Shown: positions 52,821-60,296 of the stretch, piece after piece
Layout of the letters: each line of letters starts with the position of its first letter
Numbering within the stretch: position 1 is the first letter of the stretch
NCBI RefSeq assembly: GCF_004339085.1
Contig: NZ_SMFX01000001.1
Coordinates: 1,191,227 to 1,255,226, forward strand
Direction: 5' to 3'
Source of the DNA: Thiogranum longum
GTDB taxonomy: Bacteria; Pseudomonadota; Gammaproteobacteria; DSM-19610
DNA length: 64,000 nucleotides
The notes under the pieces: model-generated
The model's database searches: none
Told to the model about the DNA's origin: nothing
Seen by the model: the letters and a program-made list of their open reading frames with translations, nothing else
Translations under genes and position numbers: made by a program

Positions 52821-53716
52821 TATGGAAACACCAGTACGAGGACACCGACGAGGAAGATATTCAGCAGCGCCAGCGGGATGCCCAGCTTCCAGCACCAGGC
52901 CAGCAGGTGTGCTTCGCGGATGCGCGGCATCATGCGTCCGGCCAGCAGCATGGTGGCGGTCACTGCCAGTATCTTGATGGCACTCCAGGCCCAGGGCGGT
53001 AGCCACGGACCCTGCCATCCACCGAGGTAGAAAATCACCGTGGCTGCCGCCAGGGTAATAATCAACGCCAGGCGTCCAAGCCGGAACACCGCCAGTCGGA
53101 CGCCGGTATATTCGGCTTCCACGCCACCGGCCAGTTCACCTTTCGCCGTTGGCAGGTCAAACGGTGGCAGAAACGCCAGTGCCATGGCCGCGATGAAAAA
53201 CAGCACAAAGCCCAGTGGTTGATAGAGGACATTCCACAACTGCGCCTGTGAGATCACGATTTGTGTGGTAAATAATGACTCGGCACGCATCGCAACCGCA
53301 GTAATCGGCATCACAATGAGCATGGAATAGGCAATAAGCTGGCCGAGAAAACGCCAGCCACCGACCATGGCATAGGCGCCGTCCGGCCCCCAGCCGGCCA
53401 TCAGCAGGGCCACCAGTACATAGACCAGCGCGGCGTTGATGAACAGTGCGCCGGTGGCAAGGTCGGTGATGATCAGGTTCGGTGTCAGCGGTACGACGGC
53501 AGCCGCGAGTACTGCCGAGAGCAACAGCAGCACCGGGGCGACCTCGAAGAAAATCCGGTCGGGTTTGCGCGTCAGGATAGATTCCCGCCCCAGCAGGGCG
53601 ATGCCGGCAAGTACCGGCGCGGCCAGTCGAAAACGTCCGCACGTTGTCCAGTTTTCCAGGACAGCGACCAGGTAGGCGCCGAATGCCAGTAACAGCAGCA
53701 GGAGCACGGTCGTCAT
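52820..53716 (-). CDS. nuoH: NuoH-like subunit with altered quinone-site motif
   Basis: The 298-residue protein aligns with NuoH (E. coli 325), especially in the loop and helix after [37 protein letters not shown], and [12 protein letters not shown]…[23 protein letters not shown]. The canonical AETNRTPFDLPEGE is changed to [16 protein letters not shown], so two acidic residues near the quinone pocket are missing (E of AETNR and E of LPEGE). The N-terminus is short. In complex I this subunit joins NuoB/NuoD and forms the quinone channel. It overlaps the fusion gene by 4 bp. Confidence 0.9.
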   Translation of the reverse strand: MTTVLLLLLLAFGAYLVAVLENWTTCGRFRLAAPVLAGIALLGRESILTRKPDRIFFEVAPVLLLLSAVLAAAVVPLTPNLIITDLATGALFINAALVYVLVALLMAGWGPDGAYAMVGGWRFLGQLIAYSMLIVMPITAVAMRAESLFTTQIVISQAQLWNVLYQPLGFVLFFIAAMALAFLPPFDLPTAKGELAGGVEAEYTGVRLAVFRLGRLALIITLAAATVIFYLGGWQGPWLPPWAWSAIKILAVTATMLLAGRMMPRIREAHLLAWCWKLGIPLALLNIFLVGVLVLVFP

Positions 53717-55656
53717 TGCCGCACCTCCCAGGGAGACAGGTCGAGGGAACCGACGGCGACCAGCGCATCACCCAGTTCCTGTTGTTCGGTCAGCGGGGCA
53801 ATGAGGGTGAGGTGGTGCGTGGATGGGGTCTCCAGTTGTGCCGCAGTGACCTGCCCCGTCTCCAGTGTCAGCTGCAGGCGGGCCGGGCCGCGGGGTGTTT
53901 CTACGCTGGCTTCACTGCTCCCGGATGCTTCACCGGGAAGAGGGGGTGTCGGTACCGCGATGGCGCCAGCGGATTCAATGAGCATCAGGCTGTGAGTGAT
54001 TTCATCAAGGCGGACGTGCAGGCGGGCCAGGGCATCGCCTTCTTTACGCCTGGCTGGTGTGAACCCCAAGGTGATAAAGGTCTTATCCGTATTGCGTGCA
54101 TCGTCACTGATTCCAGAGGCGCGCGCCACGGGACCGCGCAGTGCCGTATCCTGCGCCAGCCGGCCGATACCGGCTATTCGGGATTTCAGTAAAGGCGTTC
54201 GTTGCAGGCGTTTCATCAGGGACTGTATGGCTGGTCTCAGCGCCGCGACCTGTTTCATGTCGGCATGCCGGAAATCCAGTTGCAGTACTGCTGCGCGTTG
54301 CACCAGCCAGTCGAAACCGGTTTGTTGCCCAAACAGCGCCAGCCAGCCCAGGTGGCTCACGATACGTTCCCGTTCCAGCGCGCCGGCACGCGCCTGTGCC
54401 GTTTCGGCAGGCACCTTTTCGCCAGCGGCCTTTTCCAGTGCCTGGCAGGCAAGGAGCCGGTAGGCAACGGGTGCCAGTGGGTCCAGGTCGGCCATTCTTT
54501 CGATGAAGTGCGTGGCGTCCATCGGTGAGTGGCAGAGCAGTTCCCGGTTTCCGTTCAACGCGAGTGCTTCGGACCCGGCGACAGTATCTCCGTCGAGTGT
54601 CAGTGTCAGCAGTAATCCGCCGGGCAGGCCCGGGAAAAAAGGCCCGAAGGGGGCATCAATCCATTCCATCTGCAGGCCATCACCACTGCGTGGCAGGTCT
54701 TTGGTAACGTCGATCATGGACATGAAGCCCATGTCATCGTGATCCATGGCGCTATGGTTCATGTGTTGATGATCGTGCGCCGGTTCAGCCGTTATCTCGC
54801 GGGGTTCCAGGTCCATCCCGCACTTGGGACAGGAACCGGGTTCACTCTGTACGACTTCCGGGTGCATGGGACAGGTGTATTCGACTGCCGCATCGTGATC
54901 CATATGTGAATGATCGTGCGCCGGTTCAGCCTGTATCTCGCGGGGTTCCAGGTCCATCCCGCACTTGGGACAGGAGCCGGGTTCACTCTGTACGACTTCC
55001 GGGTGCATGGGGCAGGTATATTCGACCGCTGCGTCGTGATCCATGTGGTGATAGTCATGAGCTGGTGTCACCTGCGTATCCGCACTGGCATCAGCCTGTG
55101 CTTGATCCGCATGCGTATGCCCAACGCCGGCCTGGACTTCGCGTGGCACCAGGAACATGCCGCACTTCGGGCAGGACCCCGGTTCGTCCCGGACGACTTC
55201 CGGATGCATCGGGCAGGTATATTCGATACGGACTTGCAGTACCGGCGCGTCGAAGTCCGATACGTCCGGGCGGAAGGCGCTTTCGGAAAATACATGGCGC
55301 AGTTGACGCACACCTTCGAGCAAATTCTGCTGGGAAAGCCCCGTTGCAACGTCAGCGCCTGGTAAAGGCGACAGGTCTTCTGTACCCAGTACGAACAACG
55401 CCCGCGGGCGGACCATCTGGGCATAAACTACGGCTGCGGCTTCCCGCAACGCCGGGGGAATAGGGCCGACCACCAGCAGCACACTGGCGTGGCGCGGGCT
55501 GGCGACCCGCTGCAGTCCGGCCGCTTCAATGTCCAGGCCGTGGGCGCGGGCAATGTCGGGACCGGGAATGAGGAATACGTTGAGATCACGGGCCATCGCG
55601 CCAGCAACCAGCCGCCGTAATCCGGACAGTTTTCCCTGTCGGGCGCCGGTAATCAT
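53713..55656 (-). CDS. NuoB-like – triple CPMHPE metal-binding – NuoD-like fusion protein
   Basis: This 647-residue protein has three parts. Residues 1–140 resemble NuoB/hydrogenase small subunits ([36 protein letters not shown]) but have no Cys, so the ligands of cluster N2 are missing. Residues 145–310 hold three modules YTCPMHPEV… [10 protein letters not shown] (Cys at 148/162/165, 215/229/232, 262/276/279) linked by His-rich segments ([33 protein letters not shown]). Residues 315–647 resemble NuoD/49-kDa ([72 protein letters not shown]). It sits between nuoA and nuoH, exactly where nuoB, C and D would be. Metal handling by a complex I-like enzyme is inferred. Confidence 0.85.
   Translation of the reverse strand: MITGARQGKLSGLRRLVAGAMARDLNVFLIPGPDIARAHGLDIEAAGLQRVASPRHASVLLVVGPIPPALREAAAVVYAQMVRPRALFVLGTEDLSPLPGADVATGLSQQNLLEGVRQLRHVFSESAFRPDVSDFDAPVLQVRIEYTCPMHPEVVRDEPGSCPKCGMFLVPREVQAGVGHTHADQAQADASADTQVTPAHDYHHMDHDAAVEYTCPMHPEVVQSEPGSCPKCGMDLEPREIQAEPAHDHSHMDHDAAVEYTCPMHPEVVQSEPGSCPKCGMDLEPREITAEPAHDHQHMNHSAMDHDDMGFMSMIDVTKDLPRSGDGLQMEWIDAPFGPFFPGLPGGLLLTLTLDGDTVAGSEALALNGNRELLCHSPMDATHFIERMADLDPLAPVAYRLLACQALEKAAGEKVPAETAQARAGALERERIVSHLGWLALFGQQTGFDWLVQRAAVLQLDFRHADMKQVAALRPAIQSLMKRLQRTPLLKSRIAGIGRLAQDTALRGPVARASGISDDARNTDKTFITLGFTPARRKEGDALARLHVRLDEITHSLMLIESAGAIAVPTPPLPGEASGSSEASVETPRGPARLQLTLETGQVTAAQLETPSTHHLTLIAPLTEQQELGDALVAVGSLDLSPWEVRQ
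54771..55052. repeat. Two tandem 141-bp units encoding the second and third CPMHPE modules
   Basis: The block beginning GATCGTGCGCCGGTTCAGCC at 54771 is repeated at 54912, 141 bp (47 codons) later, with only scattered differences over most of its length. Each unit encodes one CPMHPE/CPKCGM module plus its His-rich linker. The first module, upstream in the protein, is more diverged. Confidence 0.9.
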
Positions 55657-56019
55657 TTATTGTCTCCGCAGCGCACCCTGACTCCAGCCGTAGAGTAATC
55701 CCAGAAACAGAATGGCCAGAAAGACGCCCATGTCGAGCAGGGCAACCAGTCCTTCCTGCTTGTATACCACTGCCCAGGGGTACATGTAGGCCATTTCCAT
55801 ATCGAAGGATAAAAACAGTAACGCGTAGCCATAGTAGCGGGCGTGGTAACGCACCCAGACCGGGTCGCGTGACAACTGGCCAGCGGTTGCGGGTACCTCC
55901 TTGCCCGGTTCCTTGCGCGCTTTGCCAAACGCGCTGGCAAGGGCATACAGACTGAGGACAAAGCCGATGGTGCCGACTGTCAGGCCCAGCAGTAATCCGT
56001 ATTCTTCAAGGGTAGTCAT
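55657..56019 (-). CDS. nuoA: NuoA-like subunit of a complex I-like system
   Basis: The 120-residue membrane protein has three helices. The diagnostic second half of helix 1/loop and helix 2 reads WVRYHARYYGYALLFLSFDMEMAYMYPWAVVYKQEGLVALLDMGVFLAILFLGLLYGW (read in pieces), matching NuoA RYH.RYY..ALLF..FD.E..F.YPWA. The loop before it (KEVPATAGQLSRDP) takes the place of the canonical GLLPTG…R.RF loop and lacks its Cys. The stop touches the start of the fusion gene. In complex I it lines the quinone cavity with NuoH and NuoJ. Confidence 0.92.
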   Translation of the reverse strand: MTTLEEYGLLLGLTVGTIGFVLSLYALASAFGKARKEPGKEVPATAGQLSRDPVWVRYHARYYGYALLFLSFDMEMAYMYPWAVVYKQEGLVALLDMGVFLAILFLGLLYGWSQGALRRQ

Positions 56020-56066
56020 TATTGTCTGTCCTCTTGTCAGTCAGTCCTGGCAGGCATGCTGACAGC

Positions 56067-57251
56067 CTACAGGTAACGCAAATAAAACAGGTACAGTCGC
56101 TCAAACAGGTTCTTGACGGTGATGAGTTTGCGCGAATGACGCGGAAAAATATTCCAGAATGGCGGCTTATCATCGTTGGCGGCATGCAGCCATATCGCAT
56201 CGTTCTCCATGTTCAAAATGCAGGAAAGTTCGAAGCGATAGGTGTGTGTGGGTTCTTTGCCTTTTAACACAGCGCGCATATTTTTAGCCGCGGCTTGTGA
56301 GCGCAATTGCGCCATGTGAGCCTGGTGAGGCACCCAGGGCGGTGGATTTTCATGATTACTGCAATCACCGGCAGCGAAAACCTTGTCCAGGCCCTGTACA
56401 CAGCCGAACCTGTCGACCGCGATATGACCGCCAACGGAGACCGGCAGACAGGATTGCTGTACCCAGTCTGGTGCTCTGATGCCGGGTGTAAACAGGATCA
56501 GGTCCGCTTTTCTGAAAGTGCCGTCTACGTCTCGCATACCGCCATCGATAAATTCCGCCGGCTCATAGCCGTAGTCGAGGATAATGTCGCGCTCGAGCAG
56601 CCGATCGGTGATGGCGCCGGTTTCCCCCGGCGCAATGTCCGGGGAAAAAAGATGAATTTCGAATTTGTCGCGCAGGCCCTTTTCTTTCAGGGCATAGTCA
56701 AACAGGCAGGCGCACTCGTACATCTGGCCACCGCGGCCGGCAACAAAGCCATCGAGTTTATTGAGCTTGAAGCCCACGTAGATAATACCTTCCTGTAGGG
56801 TGTTCAGCCGTTGCATGAAGGCATTCATGTCATCCGGCCCGCCGCAGGGTGAAAAGGTATGTATGCCTGTGCCGGGAATATCATCGACCCGGAACGCCGG
56901 ACCTGTGCCTATGAACAGGGCATCGTTGGTGTAACGACCCTGTGTGGTCAGTACAGTTCTTCCACCATCCTGAACATCGACTACCTGGTCATCTATAAAA
57001 TGTATGTTGCGACGCCACAGCCAGGGTCGGATATCAAGCGTGATGCCATCCTTCGTTTTTTTGCCGGTGATGAATTCAGGTATGGCCGGGAAATAGATGA
57101 ACTGGCCATTGCCAATAACGGTAATGTCGTAGCGTGAATAAATCCGTCGCACAAAGAATGCAAAAACCGGGAAGACCGGTAGTGATAACAGGTAACCGAT
57201 AAAAAACAGGGAGGCGAAACCATTGCCGATGATGACGATCTTTGTCTTCAT
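56067..57251 (-). CDS. Membrane-associated flavoprotein, SQR/NDH-2 family
   Basis: The 394-residue protein has the FAD motif IVIIGNGFASLFFIGYLL, IGTGPAF, the second fold region, and VFAAGDCSNHENPP for the FAD ribityl site. The C-terminus (WNIFPRHSRKLITVKNLFERLYLFYLRYL) is amphipathic, like the membrane anchors of sulfide:quinone reductases and NDH-2. CACLFDYALKEKG resembles the loop of sulfide dehydrogenases. The helix after the first FAD motif is unusually long and hydrophobic. It is the first gene of the complex I-like operon, 47 bp before nuoA, which makes it a good candidate for the electron-input partner (inference). The donor is unknown. Confidence 0.85.
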   Translation of the reverse strand: MKTKIVIIGNGFASLFFIGYLLSLPVFPVFAFFVRRIYSRYDITVIGNGQFIYFPAIPEFITGKKTKDGITLDIRPWLWRRNIHFIDDQVVDVQDGGRTVLTTQGRYTNDALFIGTGPAFRVDDIPGTGIHTFSPCGGPDDMNAFMQRLNTLQEGIIYVGFKLNKLDGFVAGRGGQMYECACLFDYALKEKGLRDKFEIHLFSPDIAPGETGAITDRLLERDIILDYGYEPAEFIDGGMRDVDGTFRKADLILFTPGIRAPDWVQQSCLPVSVGGHIAVDRFGCVQGLDKVFAAGDCSNHENPPPWVPHQAHMAQLRSQAAAKNMRAVLKGKEPTHTYRFELSCILNMENDAIWLHAANDDKPPFWNIFPRHSRKLITVKNLFERLYLFYLRYL

Positions 57252-57386
57252 GAAACCCGCTTGTTGGTTTTTGTTTGAGGTTCTGGTCAGACTGCTGTTG
57301 GCCAGCGTGGTTCCGCTAGTATAGCGCGCATGGTAAAGAATTAAATGATCTTTGTATCTATACTCGGGGTAGTGTTATTTGCCGTA

Positions 57387-57418
57387 TTGACCTGTGTGTA
57401 GTGCACAGGTTCTATACT
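57387..57418 (+). promoter_or_regulatory. MerR-type promoter with 20-bp spacer (YHS gene)
   Basis: TTGACC at 57387–57392 and TATACT at 57413–57418 are 20 bases apart. The dyad arms ACCTGTG (57390–57396) and CACAGGT (57404–57410) span 21 bp, with the same phasing as the sites at 33382 and 63519. It lies in the gap divergent from the complex I-like operon and points to the gene at 57469. Confidence 0.83.
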
Positions 57419-57468
57419 TGTGCATGTCGTGGCATTAACGATATGGACAATCAACAAGTGAGGAAATT

Positions 57469-57966
57469 ATGAGTGTTGAATACACAAAAGTCAGGGATCC
57501 GGTCTGTGACATGATGGTGGATCCGCGTGAGTTGTCTATCGACTACCTGGGGATGCATTTTTCATTTTGCTCCGAGCAATGCAAACAGCGGTTTTTAGAT
57601 AACCCTAATCTGTATATAGGTACAGCCGGGCATAAATCCCCCAGACAGGAAGGCCGGGTAGTGCTTAAGCGACGGCGCCTGAAACTGTCGGAGCCACTGT
57701 CAGCTGAAGCCAGAGAGGGATTGATTAAACAGCTCCAGTCGATGATGGGTATCAAGCGCGTCGATGTTGAAGGCGATATCGTCGATATTACTTACGACTT
57801 GCTCGAAGCAACAGAAGCGCAGATCGAGGAGACGATTGCGCAATCCGGTGCAGTCCTCGGACAGAGTCTGGCGAGACGTCTGAGTCGGGGGTTTGTAAAG
57901 TATCTTGAGGAAACAGAGATTGAAAACCTTGAGGTAAAGCCGCAACCTCACCATCATGGTCATTAG
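57469..57966 (+). CDS. YHS-domain metal-binding protein with a C-terminal HMA-like part
   Basis: The 165-residue protein starts with a YHS/TRASH domain (VRDPVCDMMVDPRELSI… SFCSEQCKQRFLDNP, residues 8–45) whose Cys residues bind metal. Residues about 65–130 look like a ferredoxin-like HMA fold without the CxxC (LQSMMGIKRVDVEGDIVDITYDLLEATEAQIEETIAQSG, read in pieces). The C-terminus ends in a His cluster (PQPHHHGH). This resembles copper chaperones in which a Cys-rich domain is joined to an HMA domain. It follows a MerR-type promoter and overlaps the sensor-kinase gene convergently by 4 bp. A chaperone or sensor role is inferred. Confidence 0.85.
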   Translation: MSVEYTKVRDPVCDMMVDPRELSIDYLGMHFSFCSEQCKQRFLDNPNLYIGTAGHKSPRQEGRVVLKRRRLKLSEPLSAEAREGLIKQLQSMMGIKRVDVEGDIVDITYDLLEATEAQIEETIAQSGAVLGQSLARRLSRGFVKYLEETEIENLEVKPQPHHHGH

Positions 57967-59348
57967 CCTGTGGGTAGTATGACCTGAAAACGGGTAATGC
58001 CTTCGGACGAAGTTACACTGACGCTGCCGCCATGCGCTTCAACGATGGATTTAACGATGGCCAATCCCAGTCCGGTACCACCCTCCTGCCGGGCCGGGTC
58101 GACACGATAGAACCGATCGAACAATTTGGGGAGGTGTTCGGGTGATATTGACGGGCCAGGGTTTTCTATTACGATATAGGCTTCGTTCATAGCTGTAGCA
58201 CTGAGTTCTATCCGTACAGTAGCTCCCGGAGATGCGTGGCGTATCGCATTGGAAAGCAGGTTTCCCAATGCACGTTGCAGCATGAGTCTATCACCCGGTA
58301 CCTTGGCAGTGCCTTCAAGTTTCAGTTTAACCCCATGCTCTTCGGCCCATGCCTCGTAAAACTCGAACAGAGTCTCCACTTCACTTGCCAGATCCACCTC
58401 AGCTGTTTTCATGTCGTCAGGGTCATTGTCTGCTTTTGCAAGGAAAAGCATGTCGTTGATCATCTGGGCCATGTGCTCGTATTCTTCGATATTCGAGAAG
58501 AGAATCTCCTTGTATTCCTCGATCGTACGTGGCTTCGAAAGGGCGACCTGGGTTTGGGTCATCATGTTGGTCACCGGCGTACGCAGATCATGCGCAATAT
58601 CGGCAGAAAAATTGGAAAGGCGACGAAAATCTTCTTCCATGCGCTCAAGCATTTCATTGAACGAGACAGCAAGATCGGTCAGTTCACGCGGCACCGTTTC
58701 CGGCGACAGACGCGTATTCAGTTCATTCGCGGAGATGTGGCGTATTTGGGTAATTATTTGATGCAGTGGTGCGTGTCCGTAGCGAACCACGACCCAGCCC
58801 ATGAGGCTGGTAATGGCGAAACCACTGGCGATCATGAGCCACAGAGTATGGCGAAAGCGTTTGAGAAACTGCAGGTGAAAGTCTATAGGCAGTGCTGCAA
58901 CGATGGTGTAGACCTGATTACCTTGTGCGGTATTGTCACGCATCTTGCGAACCAGGATATGAAAGCGATGTTCGCCATCGGTCCATTCCTGTATGTTGGC
59001 ATCTTTGGCTGTCTTTACTGCAATGCCTTCAAGCATCGACAGATCCGGCCCGGAACTGGAATAGTGTACTTTTCCGTTCTGGTCGGTTATGTAAAGTGAT
59101 GCGTCGTGATGCCCGACCAGTAGATCACCAAATCGCTGTCTGAGGAGGGAAGGGTCATCATTTTCGGTGCTTGAAACTATTGCCTGGTGAACCGCCTGGG
59201 CCATGGTTTCGAGTTCTTTGGCATCTTCCATGGCGAAGTGGTGTTTGATCGAGCTTTCGATCAGCCAGCCAAACCCGGAGAACACGATAATGGCCACGAC
59301 ACCGAATAAAACGGTGAGTCGTAGCGTTAGTGAATGTGGGCGCCGCAT
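57963..59348 (-). CDS. Heavy-metal sensor histidine kinase (CusS/CopS type)
   Basis: The 461-residue kinase has two membrane helices (LTVLFGVVAIIVFSGFGWLIE near the start and LWLMIASGFAITSLMGWVVV around residue 175), flanking a periplasmic sensor domain of about 135 residues. It then has HAMP (APLHQIITQIRHISANELNTRL), the phospho-acceptor in FSADIAHDLRTPVTNM, the N box LGNLLSNAIRHAS, and the G boxes DRFYRVDPARQEGGTGLGLAIV. This layout and the phrase around the H box are those of the CusS/CopS family, which senses periplasmic copper or silver. ATG at 59348 is 10 bp after the regulator stop. Adjacent copA/copB support copper. Confidence 0.93.
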   Translation of the reverse strand: MRRPHSLTLRLTVLFGVVAIIVFSGFGWLIESSIKHHFAMEDAKELETMAQAVHQAIVSSTENDDPSLLRQRFGDLLVGHHDASLYITDQNGKVHYSSSGPDLSMLEGIAVKTAKDANIQEWTDGEHRFHILVRKMRDNTAQGNQVYTIVAALPIDFHLQFLKRFRHTLWLMIASGFAITSLMGWVVVRYGHAPLHQIITQIRHISANELNTRLSPETVPRELTDLAVSFNEMLERMEEDFRRLSNFSADIAHDLRTPVTNMMTQTQVALSKPRTIEEYKEILFSNIEEYEHMAQMINDMLFLAKADNDPDDMKTAEVDLASEVETLFEFYEAWAEEHGVKLKLEGTAKVPGDRLMLQRALGNLLSNAIRHASPGATVRIELSATAMNEAYIVIENPGPSISPEHLPKLFDRFYRVDPARQEGGTGLGLAIVKSIVEAHGGSVSVTSSEGITRFQVILPTG

Positions 59349-59358
59349 TGTCCCTGAT

Positions 59359-60042
59359 TCAGCTCGCGTCCTGAAGGTCAAGTATGTAGCCCATGCCGCG
59401 ACGGGTATGGATCAACCTCGGTTCAAAATTCTCGTCTATCTTGGCGCGGAGTCGACGAATCGCGACATCAATGACGTTGGTGTCGCTGTCGAAGTTCATG
59501 TCCCAGACCTGTGATGCAATCAGGGAACGGGGTAGTACTTCGCCCTGCCGTCTGACCAGCAGTTCCAGCAGTGCAAATTCCTTGGCGGTGAGTTGTATAT
59601 TCTGCCCTGCACGTGTTGCGCATCTTCGCAATAAATCGAGTTCGAGATCGGCAACGCTCAACCTCGTTTCATTTACCGGCGTTGCACCGCGCCGCAGCAG
59701 GGTTCGAACCCGTGCCAGCAGTTCGGAGAAGGCGAATGGTTTGACCAGATAGTCGTCGGCACCGAGTTCCAGTCCCTTGACGCGGTCATCAACACTGTCT
59801 CGTGCGGTAAGAAACAGTACCGGCACATTTCTGCCAGCCTCGCGAAGTGATTTGAGAATTTTCCAGCCATCGATGTCAGGCAGCATGACATCAAGGATCA
59901 GCAGGTCAAAATCTTCAGTCATGGCCTGATGATGGCCATCCAGCCCATTACGTGCGAGGTCAACGATAAATCCGGCCTCACTGAGGCCCTGGTGGAGGTA
60001 ATCGCCAATTTTGCTTTCGTCTTCGACGATCAGGAGTTTCAT
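59359..60042 (-). CDS. OmpR-family response regulator (CusR/CopR type)
   Basis: The 227-residue regulator has a receiver domain ([24 protein letters not shown], phospho-Asp in [15 protein letters not shown], Lys in [15 protein letters not shown]) and an OmpR-type winged helix ([37 protein letters not shown], and [11 protein letters not shown]). It would bind a cop box and activate copA/copB; such a box lies 144 bp upstream, between the divergent genes. I use the ATG at 60042 (MKLLIVEDE); the longer frame to 60186 adds 48 residues that fit no receiver domain. The kinase gene follows. Confidence 0.95.
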   Translation of the reverse strand: MKLLIVEDESKIGDYLHQGLSEAGFIVDLARNGLDGHHQAMTEDFDLLILDVMLPDIDGWKILKSLREAGRNVPVLFLTARDSVDDRVKGLELGADDYLVKPFAFSELLARVRTLLRRGATPVNETRLSVADLELDLLRRCATRAGQNIQLTAKEFALLELLVRRQGEVLPRSLIASQVWDMNFDSDTNVIDVAIRRLRAKIDENFEPRLIHTRRGMGYILDLQDAS

Positions 60043-60173
60043 CTGTAATCCGCGCAAATACCCGTTGTTATAAAAAGGTCTTCCAGATATTCCGGCCGTT
60101 GTGACGGAACATTGCCAATCTTTCTGCCAGGCCGGGTTAGTCGCCATATTAAGCAGGGTTGAATGGCGGGAAG

Positions 60174-60211
60174 ATGACACAACCATGACAAAATTGTAAT
60201 GGTTGTGTCAT
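60174..60211. promoter_or_regulatory. Cop box nested in a 13-bp palindrome
   Basis: ATGACACAACCAT (60174–60186) and ATGGTTGTGTCAT (60199–60211) are a perfect 13-bp inverted repeat with 12 bases between. Within it, TGACA (60186–60190), four bases and TGTAAT (60195–60200) match the cop box TGACAnnnnTnTnAT bound by CopR/CusR. It lies between the regulator gene and copA, so it may serve both. Confidence 0.82.
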
Positions 60212-60296
60212 GTCAGGGAAAGCAGTGTACTGCTAGCTTGTGCGCCACTGACCAGCCAGATTGCCAGGAAATATTTAAACGGAGGATCATACTCGT

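Noticed and set aside
48678-52977. Plus-strand frames opposite nuoJ–nuoN
   Set aside because: Antisense to conserved membrane subunits; composition (Arg/Gln/His-rich or Ser/Thr-rich) is that of reverse-complemented hydrophobic genes.
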